Below are positions 56,856-64,000 of a stretch of DNA of 64,000 nucleotides, in pieces. Origin of the DNA: Luteolibacter sp. SL250 (GTDB lineage Bacteria > Verrucomicrobiota > Verrucomicrobiia > Verrucomicrobiales > Akkermansiaceae); contig NZ_CP113054.1 of the NCBI RefSeq assembly GCF_026625605.1, positions 3,596,001-3,660,000 on the forward strand, given 5' to 3'. Every line of letters starts with the position of its first letter. Positions within the stretch are counted from its first letter, which is position 1. Both the position numbers and the translations under genes were made by a program. Under the pieces are notes generated by a model that made no database searches, was not told the DNA's origin, and was given only the letters and a program-made list of their open reading frames with translations.

Positions 56856-59198
56856 TCAGACGGAGGCGGTGGCGGCCGCGCGGAGCTTGTGCGCGGCCCC
56901 GACCATGTTGATGAGCGCGGGCTTCACCTCGGCCCAACCGCGGGTCTTCAGACCGCAATCCGGATTGACCCACAGGTTGCCTTCCGGAATGACGTTGCCC
57001 GCCTTGGCGAGCAGATCCTCGATCTGCCGGACCGTCGGAACGCGCGGCGAGTGGATGTCATAAACGCCCGGTCCGATCTCGTTCGGATACTTGAAGTCCA
57101 CGAACGCGTCGAGCAGCTCCATGTTCGAGCGGGACGTTTCGATGGTGATCACGTCCGCATCCATGTCAGCGATGGCGCCGATGATGTCGTTGAACTCGGA
57201 GTAGCACATGTGGGTGTGGATCTGCGTTTCATCCCGCACGCCGCTGGCGGTGATGCGGAACGATTCAACCGACCAGTCGAGGTATTCCTGCCAGTCCGAC
57301 TTGCGCAGCGGCAGGCCCTCGCGGAGCGCCGCTTCGTCGATTTGGATCACGCGGATGCCGGCCTTCTCCAGGTCCACCACTTCGTCGCGGATCGCCAGGG
57401 CGAGCTGCTTGCAGGAGACGGAGCGCGGTTGGTCGTCGCGGACGAAGGACCAGTTGAGGATGGTGACCGGACCGGTGAGCATGCCCTTCATCGGATTCTT
57501 CGTCACCGACTGGGCGAAGGTGCTCCATTCCACCGTCATCGGGTTCGGACGGGTGATGTCCCCGAACAGGATCGGCGGTTTCACGCAGCGGGAGCCGTAG
57601 GACTGCACCCAGCCGAACTGGCTGAACACGTAGCCGTCGAGCTGCTCGCCGAAGTATTCCACCATGTCATTGCGCTCGAACTCGCCGTGGACCGGCATGT
57701 CGATGCCGATCTCGTCCTGCCACTCGATGCACCTGCGGGTCTCCTCCTTGAGGAACGCGTTGTAGTCGGTGTCGGAAAGCACGCCCTTCTTCCACTTGGC
57801 GCGGGCGGCGCGGACCTCCGCGGTCTGCGGGAACGAACCGATGGAGGTCGTCGGGAACAGGGGCAGGCGGAGCTTTTCACGCTGCTGCTTCTGGCGCTCC
57901 GGGAACGCGGAGATGCGCCTGCTGTCTGCGGCGGTCACCGCGGCGACACGGGCTTTCACCGCAGGGTTGTGGATGCGGGTGCTCTCGCGGCGGCGCTTCT
58001 GGCTGGCGCGGTTCGCTTCCAGCGCGGCCTGGTCGCCATCTCCGGAAGCAAGGCCGGCGAGGGCGCTGATCTCCACCAGCTTCTGGTCGGCGAAGGCGAG
58101 CCAGTCCTTGATTTCGTCATCGAGTTTCTTCTCGCTCGCCAGCGTGACCGGCGTGTGGAGCAGGGAGGAGGACGCGGAAACCCAGAGGCGCTCCGCACCG
58201 ACCTTCGCCTTGGCCTTTTCAAGGATGCCGAGGGAGGCGTCAAAGTTGTTCTTCCAGATGTTGCGGCCATCGACCACGCCGAGCGAAAGGATCTTGTCGG
58301 CCGGGAAAGCGGCGAGCAGGGCGTCCACCTCCGCCTCGCCACGCACGGCGTCATAGTGGAGCGCGGCGACCGGCAGGCCGAGGAACAGCGGAAGGTTGTC
58401 CCGCAGCTCCCCGAAATAGGTGGCGACCAGCAGCTTCGCGGAACCCGCCGCCCTGGCGAGGCGGGAGTAGCTGGCGGCGAAGGCTTCCCGTTGCGTGTCG
58501 TCGAGGTCCAGCGAGAACACCGGCTCATCGAGCTGGATCCACTCCGCCCCCTCCGCCGCGAGACGGGAAAGGATGTCCTCATAGACCGGCAGCAGGCGGT
58601 CGAGCAGTTCGAAGCGATCAAAGTCCGGGTTCCCGGAATCCTGCACCTTGCCGAGGGTGAGGTAGGTCACCGGACCAACAAGCACCGGCTTGGCGTTGAG
58701 CCCCATGGCTTTCGCCTCGTGGAATTCGTTGAAGATCTTCGTATCGGAAAGCTTGAACTCGGTGTCCGCTTTGAATTCCGGAACGATGTAGTGGTAGTTC
58801 GTGTCGAACCATTTGGTCATCTCACCGGCGAAGCCACCGGTGCCGCAGGTGCCGCCGCAGCAGGAATCCTGCTCCCTGGTTTCACGGGCACCACGGGCGA
58901 TCTGGAAACGGAGGTCGAGACCGGCGCTTTTCCCATCCCAGGAGAAACGCGGCGGCACGTTGCCGAAGAGGCAGGCCGCATCCAGCATCTGGTCGTAGAA
59001 GGAGAAGTCGTTGCACGGCACCAGGTCGATGCCGGCTTCCTGTTGTTTCCTCCACGCGTGCTTCCGCAGTTCCCTGCCGACGGACTCCAGCGCCGGGCGC
59101 GGGATCTCACCTTTCCAGAACAGCTCGGTTGCTTTCTTCAGTTCACGTTGTTCCCCGATGCGGGGGTAGCCAAGGATGTGCGTTCGGATCTTGCTCAT
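56856..59198 (-). CDS. metE: Cobalamin-independent methionine synthase
   Basis: Transfers the methyl group of methyl-THF triglutamate to homocysteine using zinc, 780 residues, two TIM barrels. Start [20 protein letters not shown]. Zinc ligands are present as H-x-C in [10 protein letters not shown], Glu in [11 protein letters not shown] and Cys in [11 protein letters not shown]. An unusual insertion lies at about residues 103-125, [12 protein letters not shown], with three cysteines just before [16 protein letters not shown]. It shares a divergent promoter region of 92 bp with metR and is followed by metF. No SAM riboswitch is visible. Confidence 0.97.
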   Translation of the reverse strand: MSKIRTHILGYPRIGEQRELKKATELFWKGEIPRPALESVGRELRKHAWRKQQEAGIDLVPCNDFSFYDQMLDAACLFGNVPPRFSWDGKSAGLDLRFQIARGARETREQDSCCGGTCGTGGFAGEMTKWFDTNYHYIVPEFKADTEFKLSDTKIFNEFHEAKAMGLNAKPVLVGPVTYLTLGKVQDSGNPDFDRFELLDRLLPVYEDILSRLAAEGAEWIQLDEPVFSLDLDDTQREAFAASYSRLARAAGSAKLLVATYFGELRDNLPLFLGLPVAALHYDAVRGEAEVDALLAAFPADKILSLGVVDGRNIWKNNFDASLGILEKAKAKVGAERLWVSASSSLLHTPVTLASEKKLDDEIKDWLAFADQKLVEISALAGLASGDGDQAALEANRASQKRRRESTRIHNPAVKARVAAVTAADSRRISAFPERQKQQREKLRLPLFPTTSIGSFPQTAEVRAARAKWKKGVLSDTDYNAFLKEETRRCIEWQDEIGIDMPVHGEFERNDMVEYFGEQLDGYVFSQFGWVQSYGSRCVKPPILFGDITRPNPMTVEWSTFAQSVTKNPMKGMLTGPVTILNWSFVRDDQPRSVSCKQLALAIRDEVVDLEKAGIRVIQIDEAALREGLPLRKSDWQEYLDWSVESFRITASGVRDETQIHTHMCYSEFNDIIGAIADMDADVITIETSRSNMELLDAFVDFKYPNEIGPGVYDIHSPRVPTVRQIEDLLAKAGNVIPEGNLWVNPDCGLKTRGWAEVKPALINMVGAAHKLRAAATASV

Positions 59199-59259
59199 GC
59201 TGTCCGCCAGCGTAGCAGCCGCCCTCCTCATACACCTAGTTCATTGTTTTTATGATCGT

Positions 59260-59276
59260 CATTCGAATCCCGAATG
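59260..59276. promoter_or_regulatory. MetR-type operator candidate
   Basis: CATTCG-AATCC-CGAATG is a perfect 6-bp inverted repeat with a 5-bp spacer in the 92-bp gap between metE and metR. It is flanked by TGATC/GATCA. It fits the LysR T-N11-A class and is the probable site where the regulator acts on both genes. Confidence 0.6.
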
Positions 59277-59290
59277 ATCAGGTTCACCCC

Positions 59291-60205
59291 ATGATCGAAC
59301 TCCGCCTGCTCCGCGCCTTTGTCGCCATTGCCGAAACCGGCAATCTCTCCAAGGCCGGAAAGCGCCTGAACCTTTCCCAGCCCGCCCTGTCACACCAGGT
59401 GAAGGCCCTGGAGGATCACCTGGCGGTGGAGTTGTTCCAGCGCAAGAGCAACCCGCTCCGTCTGAGCCCGGCGGGAGAACGGCTGCTGGGAACCGCCTAC
59501 GATGTGGAGAAACTGGTCATGCAATGTGAGCGCGATGTCGCACGGATCGCCGATGGCAAGGCGGGCCAGCTCCGCATCGCGGTGGAGTGCCACTCGTGCT
59601 TCGACTGGCTGATGCCGAGCATGGATGCCTTCCGCGAAGGCTGGCCGGAGGTGGAGATGGACCTCGTTTCCGGCTTCCAGCCGGATCCCATCGGGCTGCT
59701 CGCGGATGACGTCGCGGATCTCGTCATCGTCTCCACGGCGAAACCCCGGCCGGGTGTCACGTATCACCCGCTGTTCCGCTACGAGGTGCTGGCACTGCTC
59801 GCGCGGAACCACCCCTTCACCAAGAAGGATTACCTCACCGCGAGGGATTTCGCGAAGGAAACGCTGGTCACCTATCCGATTCCGGATGACCGCATCGACG
59901 TGATCCGTGAGGTTCTCGGACCCGCCGGCATCGAGCCCGAACGCCGCAAGACGGAGCTGACCGTGGCGATCCTCCAGTTGGTCGCCAGCCACCGCGCGAT
60001 CGCCGCCATGCCCGGCTGGGCGGTCCAGCCGTATCTGGAAAAGAACTACGTGATTTCCCGCCCCATCCGGAAGAACGGACTACAGGCCAACCTGTATGCC
60101 GCGACCACAACCGAAAGGGCATCCTCCGTGTATATGACGGAGTTCCTCGACACGATGAGGCGCATCAGCTTCTCGACGTTGAAGGGCATCGAACCGGTGA
60201 AGTGA
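59291..60205 (+). CDS. metR: LysR family regulator of methionine genes (MetR-like)
   Basis: Regulator of 304 residues. The helix-turn-helix (about 1-60) is TGNLSKAGKRLNLSQPALSH, and the binding domain begins at GQLRIAVECHSCFDWLMPSM, a segment typical of MetR (E-C-H-x-C-x-D-W). The divergent location next to metE and the palindrome between them match the MetR-metE arrangement; homocysteine is the co-inducer in enteric bacteria. Start ATG 59291 gives MIELRLLRAF. Confidence 0.9.
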   Translation: MIELRLLRAFVAIAETGNLSKAGKRLNLSQPALSHQVKALEDHLAVELFQRKSNPLRLSPAGERLLGTAYDVEKLVMQCERDVARIADGKAGQLRIAVECHSCFDWLMPSMDAFREGWPEVEMDLVSGFQPDPIGLLADDVADLVIVSTAKPRPGVTYHPLFRYEVLALLARNHPFTKKDYLTARDFAKETLVTYPIPDDRIDVIREVLGPAGIEPERRKTELTVAILQLVASHRAIAAMPGWAVQPYLEKNYVISRPIRKNGLQANLYAATTTERASSVYMTEFLDTMRRISFSTLKGIEPVK

Positions 60206-60207
60206 CC

Positions 60208-60534
60208 ATGGAACAGCCGTCACCCGCCATGGGGAAATTCGCGTTCGTCTACCGGGTGGCGCTCGCGCGCAACGTGAAGACGGAAGCGGAATACACCGCG
60301 ACCATCCATGTCATCCCGTCCTCGACGAAGGCGTTCGGCCCCGCGGACGTGCAACTGGCGGCCTATGGATACGGGCTCTGCATCCAGGCGATCCGCGCCA
60401 TGGATCCGGAGATGGAGCGGATGATCATCACCCCTCTCGGAGAACCCGGGTTGACCATGTTCCTTGAGCCGGAAGCCCTCGTCCCCGCGCTGCGGAAAAA
60501 TGGCTGGCAGGTGTTCATCGAGTGGGACCTCTAG
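60208..60534 (+). CDS. Conserved-looking small protein of unknown function
   Basis: A 108-residue soluble protein. It has a compact alpha/beta look (TATIHVIPSSTKAFGPADVQ, GYGLCIQAIRAMDPE, GWQVFIEWDL) and no signal peptide. No family is recognised. ATG 60208 lies 2 bp after the metR stop; a GTG at 60202 would overlap it. It may be cotranscribed with metR. Confidence 0.6.
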   Translation: MEQPSPAMGKFAFVYRVALARNVKTEAEYTATIHVIPSSTKAFGPADVQLAAYGYGLCIQAIRAMDPEMERMIITPLGEPGLTMFLEPEALVPALRKNGWQVFIEWDL

Positions 60535-60591
60535 CCCGGACCATCCCGGATCCATCCTACTCAGGTTTTCCCGGCTGCCTGTGGAGGCCGC

Positions 60592-62589
60592 TCAGAACGC
60601 CACGCCGATGGCGAAGTGGAACGCACCGATGGGTTCGTCCTTGTCCCGTGTCATGTTGTAGCCGTACTCGAGCCTCACCGGACCGATGGGCAGGTCGAGC
60701 CGCACGCCCAGGCCGAGCGCGACTTCGATCTCCGCGGAGGCCAGCTCCGAGAACTCCCGGCCGAGGGCACCGGCATCCATGAAGGCGACCGCACTCAGCG
60801 GACCCGCCACGGGCCGGGAAACCTCCGCATTCACCACCCATGACGCCTCACCGCCGAGCGGGTAGTCGCCATCCGCCGACAGAGGTCCGAGTTCGCGTTC
60901 GGGGAAGCTCCGCACGCTGCGCGCGCCGCCGTTGAACAGGCGGAGGTCGATGGGGAGTTCCGTGCTGTCCCCCGACGGGATGATGAAGTTCATGCTCCCT
61001 CCCAGGCCGAGCTGATAGATTTTTCCGAGAGGATGATACCAGCCCCCTGAGATCCCGCCCTTCACATAGGTGGTGCTCATGTCCCCGATCACCGCGCCGA
61101 CCTGCAGCGGCATCTTGATGTGCCAGCCGTTCTTCGGCAGCACGGGGTTGTCCCGGAAGTCGATGGTCTGTGTCAGCGCGATGCGGGGGTGCGTGTAGAC
61201 CGTCTCCCCCAGCTCCGACTTGTCCAGACCTTCCGCGGTGATGTTGATGATGGAGTAGCCGAACAGCAATTCCGTGAGGTAGTGGTCGCCGAACTTGCGG
61301 CTGAACTTCGTGTCCAGGCCGGTCTCAAAGGAGGAATACCCCTCATGCCCGTAGATGAGGGCATAGATCCTCGTCGCCATGGAGTAGTCGGAGCCGAACA
61401 ACCAAGGGTTCACGATCTTCGTTTCACCGAGGACACCGCGCGAGCTGAACTCAAAGCCGCTGCTGAAGCTGAGCATCTGTCCCCAGAGGTTCCGGTCGGC
61501 GTAACCGGCGCGGAAGATCGCCCCTTCATACGAACCGAAGCCCGCGCCCAGCGTGACCTCCTTCGCCCGGCCTTCGCGCATGTTCAGGGTGAAGTCGATT
61601 TCATCCTCCCCGACCTCGTCCGTGTCCTGGGTGATGGAGGTGAAAGCGCCGGTGCCGAGCAGCTCGCTCACGCGCTTGTTCATCGCCGCCTCGTCATACC
61701 ACTCCCCTTCCAGCTTCTCCAGGCGGCGCTTGATCCGGTTCGGGTTGGTCTTCTCCAGGCCGGTGACCTCGATCTCCCGCAGGCGCACCCGCTTGCCCAG
61801 GTCCAGGTTGAACTCCGGGACGAAATTCGCACCGACGAGGCTGCGGCCCATGGTCAGCTTCGCCATGGCGTAACCACTGCCGGTGAAGGCCTCCGTCACC
61901 TCCTTGCGCATGGCGCTGATGTTGGTGGTGGTGGCGTCCTTGCCGACGTAGGGCCCTGACTTCTCGCGGATGGTGCCGCTGCCGTCGCCATTCGTGCTGG
62001 TGATCTTCGGCGTGCCGATCTTGAACAACGGCCCCTGCTCCACGTCGATGACGAGGTTCACATTGCCTTTGTCATCCGTTTCCCGGCTGGTGACCTTCGC
62101 TTCCGCACTCCAGTAGCCGAGCGCGTTGAGGTCCTGCTTCATCATCGCCAGGCCGATCTCCACATCCCCTTCCCGGAACGGCGCGGAACCGGAACCGATG
62201 GGCCGGTCCTTTGACGCGGGGCTGGAATAGACCCGCTCCAGACGCCCCGCCTCCACCCCGGTGACGCCGCGGACCTCCACTTTGCCCAGAGAACGGCGGC
62301 CGCCTTCGTCGATGGTCAGGAGGATCTCCTCCGGGCCGACCACGCTGGGCGTCACCCGCACGTCGGCGTAGCCGTCCTTCCGCATCACCTGGGTGAGCAG
62401 GAATGCGGCGTCATCCGCACGGGACGCGGATGCAGGGTCATTCTCCACATGCGTCAGCCTGCCGCCGATGAGGAACAGCAGCTCGCTTTCGCTCTTCGAC
62501 TCCGCGCCGCGGATGGTCACCTTCGTCTTCGCCGCGGCGATGGCGGAGAGGCAGACCAGACAGAGGCATATGGCGGAAAGCGGCTTCAT
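60592..62589 (-). CDS. tamA: TamA-like outer membrane protein (BamA/Omp85 superfamily)
   Basis: Outer membrane half of the translocation and assembly module, 665 residues. A signal peptide (MKPLSAICLCLVCLSAIAAA) precedes POTRA-like domains (about 20-300, for example GEWYDEAAMNKRVSELL) and a 16-stranded barrel ending in AIGVAF with C-terminal Phe. The conserved barrel segment FNGGARSVRSFPERELGP corresponds to the V-R-G-Y/F loop 6 motif (here VRSF). It overlaps tamB by one base (TGATG). Confidence 0.88.
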   Translation of the reverse strand: MKPLSAICLCLVCLSAIAAAKTKVTIRGAESKSESELLFLIGGRLTHVENDPASASRADDAAFLLTQVMRKDGYADVRVTPSVVGPEEILLTIDEGGRRSLGKVEVRGVTGVEAGRLERVYSSPASKDRPIGSGSAPFREGDVEIGLAMMKQDLNALGYWSAEAKVTSRETDDKGNVNLVIDVEQGPLFKIGTPKITSTNGDGSGTIREKSGPYVGKDATTTNISAMRKEVTEAFTGSGYAMAKLTMGRSLVGANFVPEFNLDLGKRVRLREIEVTGLEKTNPNRIKRRLEKLEGEWYDEAAMNKRVSELLGTGAFTSITQDTDEVGEDEIDFTLNMREGRAKEVTLGAGFGSYEGAIFRAGYADRNLWGQMLSFSSGFEFSSRGVLGETKIVNPWLFGSDYSMATRIYALIYGHEGYSSFETGLDTKFSRKFGDHYLTELLFGYSIINITAEGLDKSELGETVYTHPRIALTQTIDFRDNPVLPKNGWHIKMPLQVGAVIGDMSTTYVKGGISGGWYHPLGKIYQLGLGGSMNFIIPSGDSTELPIDLRLFNGGARSVRSFPERELGPLSADGDYPLGGEASWVVNAEVSRPVAGPLSAVAFMDAGALGREFSELASAEIEVALGLGVRLDLPIGPVRLEYGYNMTRDKDEPIGAFHFAIGVAF

Positions 62590-64000
62590 CAGCGGAAAGA
62601 AAGTCTCCAGATTCCCAGGAAGCGGGTGTCACCGCTCTCCCCCATGCCCGCTGAAATGAACCAGCGGTCCGTCAGGGCGATGGTCGCCGTGCTGAACGAA
62701 TCACCGTCATAGGGGTCCGACTCCGCGAGGTTGAAGTCCACGCGGTCCAGGATCTTCATCACCGGCCGGAGCTGGCGCGCGAAGGGCAGGCGGCCGCGGC
62801 GCATTTCCTCGAACAGGAGCTGCAACGCGCGGGAGGAGGCGGCCTGCGTGTTCTCCAGACCGGCGGAGGTGGTGCCTGTCGCCAGAAGGGTCATGATCTC
62901 ATGCTCCGGCAGCGGCGGATTGGACGTCAGGACGAGCTGCGGGTCGGACGCCCGGCCATGCACATAGACGTCCACGCGGTAGGGCCGCGGTTCCGCGAAC
63001 CCGCGGATCTCCAGGATGGGATCAAGGCCGGTTTCCGGCGTGAAGCGCACGATGCCTCGTGGCACCTTCAGCGTGCTGAAAGGCAGCACCGCCACCCCGT
63101 CACTGATCCTCACCATTCCATCCGGCGCGGGAGCCGCCACCGTGCCACCGATCCTGATGTCCGCCGTCGCCTCCCCGGTGCCAAGGTTGCCGCGGATCAG
63201 GAAAGGATCATTCGTCCTCACCGTGACATTCAGGGTCCAGCCACCGAACGGCGCGGGCACCCCGGCAGCGGGACTCGCCTTTGCGGCATCGATCTTCGGC
63301 AGCGAAGCGGCATCGATGCCACCGCGCGAGGTGGTGCCGATGGGCAGCAGTTCGATGTCCCGGTAGAACAGGCTGTCCACGATACCGACGTTGCCGGAGA
63401 GCGCGGCTTTTTCGAACGGTCCCTGGAGCCGGAGATCCGCGCTGGCGCGCACGATCATCATGTCATTCCGCACCAGCGGCAGGTGGCTGGCATTCAGCCG
63501 GAAGTCGATGTCGCCCGGCTTGCCCTCCTGCAGGGCAAGCGTGCCGCCTGCCTGGACCGATCCCCCGGCGACGGTCGCCCGCAATGTCTTCACGGACACC
63601 TGTTGCAGCGTCATGTCCACATCCGCAGCGACCCCGGTGATGGGAGGAAAGTCGCCTTCCGCCAGGATCACGCTGCCGTTGGCGAGGTTCAGGCTGCCTT
63701 TGATCTCCGGCTTGCCCACCTGTCCGGCCACCACGACATTCCCGGTGAGCACTCCGGTGAGCTGCTTCAGCGCGGGCACCAGCGAGGCGAAACGGGAAAG
63801 ATCCAGCCGCGGCAGATCCAGCCTCGCCTCCACCGGTTCGTCCTTGATCGATTCCGGGTTCTCCGCCCACTCGGCGGGTTTGAAAGGCATGGCCGCCTTG
63901 ATCACGACGGGGTTGTAGTCCGGCGTGGTCACCGTTCCATCCAGCACCATCCGCCCTTCGTTGCCCTTGATGGTGAGCTTCACATCCGCGGGCGGGACCT
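62589..64000 (-). CDS. tamB: TamB-like protein, C-terminal part (cut by window edge)
   Basis: Large periplasmic partner of TamA (DUF490/TamB family). About 470 C-terminal residues are visible. The repeated beta-rich pattern (GSLNLANGSVILAEGDFPP, GGTLALQEGKPGDIDFRLNA) and the C-terminal domain (EIRGFAEPRPYRVDVYVHG, DRWFISAGMGESGDTRFLGI) are typical. In other bacteria TamB forms a groove that carries lipid between membranes. The gene begins outside the window. The one-base overlap with tamA supports an operon. Confidence 0.9.
   Translation of the reverse strand, partial: VPPADVKLTIKGNEGRMVLDGTVTTPDYNPVVIKAAMPFKPAEWAENPESIKDEPVEARLDLPRLDLSRFASLVPALKQLTGVLTGNVVVAGQVGKPEIKGSLNLANGSVILAEGDFPPITGVAADVDMTLQQVSVKTLRATVAGGSVQAGGTLALQEGKPGDIDFRLNASHLPLVRNDMMIVRASADLRLQGPFEKAALSGNVGIVDSLFYRDIELLPIGTTSRGGIDAASLPKIDAAKASPAAGVPAPFGGWTLNVTVRTNDPFLIRGNLGTGEATADIRIGGTVAAPAPDGMVRISDGVAVLPFSTLKVPRGIVRFTPETGLDPILEIRGFAEPRPYRVDVYVHGRASDPQLVLTSNPPLPEHEIMTLLATGTTSAGLENTQAASSRALQLLFEEMRRGRLPFARQLRPVMKILDRVDFNLAESDPYDGDSFSTATIALTDRWFISAGMGESGDTRFLGIWRLSFR

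Noticed and set aside
56691..59255. Open frame of over 850 codons opposite metE and the start of metF
   Set aside because: It mirrors metE codon structure and has no recognisable domain; metE and metF are certain.
59199..59290. SAM or other riboswitch upstream of metE
   Set aside because: Only 92 bp separate metE and metR and no riboswitch-like conserved core or terminator could be seen; a LysR-type palindrome explains control better.

Overview
The window is a chromosomal segment of a GC-rich Gram-negative bacterium. The envelope genes (TolC-type lipoprotein, RND pump, TamB/TamA, Tsx-like porin) require an outer membrane. Three traits resemble Verrucomicrobiota, perhaps near Luteolibacter/Haloferula: a histone H1-like tail fused to a DksA-type domain, CSLREA/beta-helix surface proteins, and many short palindromic intergenic repeats. 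This placement is inference; no rRNA gene is present to test it. I found no tRNA, rRNA, CRISPR array, prophage or insertion sequence with a transposase.

Region by region: 1-1.5 kb, ilvD (cut by the window edge) divergent from a LysR regulator. 1.5-7 kb, a four-gene MacAB-TolC-like tripartite exporter. 7.1-11 kb, a pseudokinase-like/Sel1 membrane protein, then rnhB, yraN and an isochorismate-synthase-like gene. 11.1-13.8 kb, a two-component system whose sensor carries discoidin-like periplasmic domains. 13.9-20.6 kb, rplI, a lipase-like hydrolase, a secreted double-psi-barrel-like protein, galK, argA and a beta-CASP nuclease. 20.6-26 kb, an MFS exporter, a lone acyl carrier protein coupled to an FAD oxidoreductase, and a THI5-type sensor kinase convergent with a LytTR regulator. 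26.3-32.8 kb, a beta-helix protein and a TetR-RND efflux operon with tandem operators. 33-41 kb, parE, a sucrose-type module and gap. 41.5-46.5 kb, folE2, rpsR, rpmG, the H1/DksA fusion, scpB and pheA. 46.5-49.5 kb, a toxin-antitoxin pair, a SUKH-like protein, an aldo/keto reductase and a small membrane protein. 49.5-52.8 kb, a ligase-associated helicase and PdeM nuclease. 52.8-56 kb, a repeat block, a tandem pair of unknown membrane-anchored paralogues and a porin. 56-60.5 kb, metF-metE divergent from metR. 60.6-64 kb, tamA-tamB (tamB cut by the window edge).

The most unusual protein-level finding is the sugar module at 35.5-39.7 kb. The sucrose-phosphate-synthase-like protein has a phosphatase domain with damaged catalytic motifs. 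The gene immediately upstream supplies an intact phosphatase domain fused to an (alpha/alpha)6-barrel glycosidase resembling neutral invertases. Other notable points are the zinc-site-depleted DksA domain on a histone-like tail, the orphan carrier protein/oxidoreductase pair, the pseudokinase-Sel1 protein, and a large family of palindromic repeats, one of which has become the 3' end of a helicase gene.
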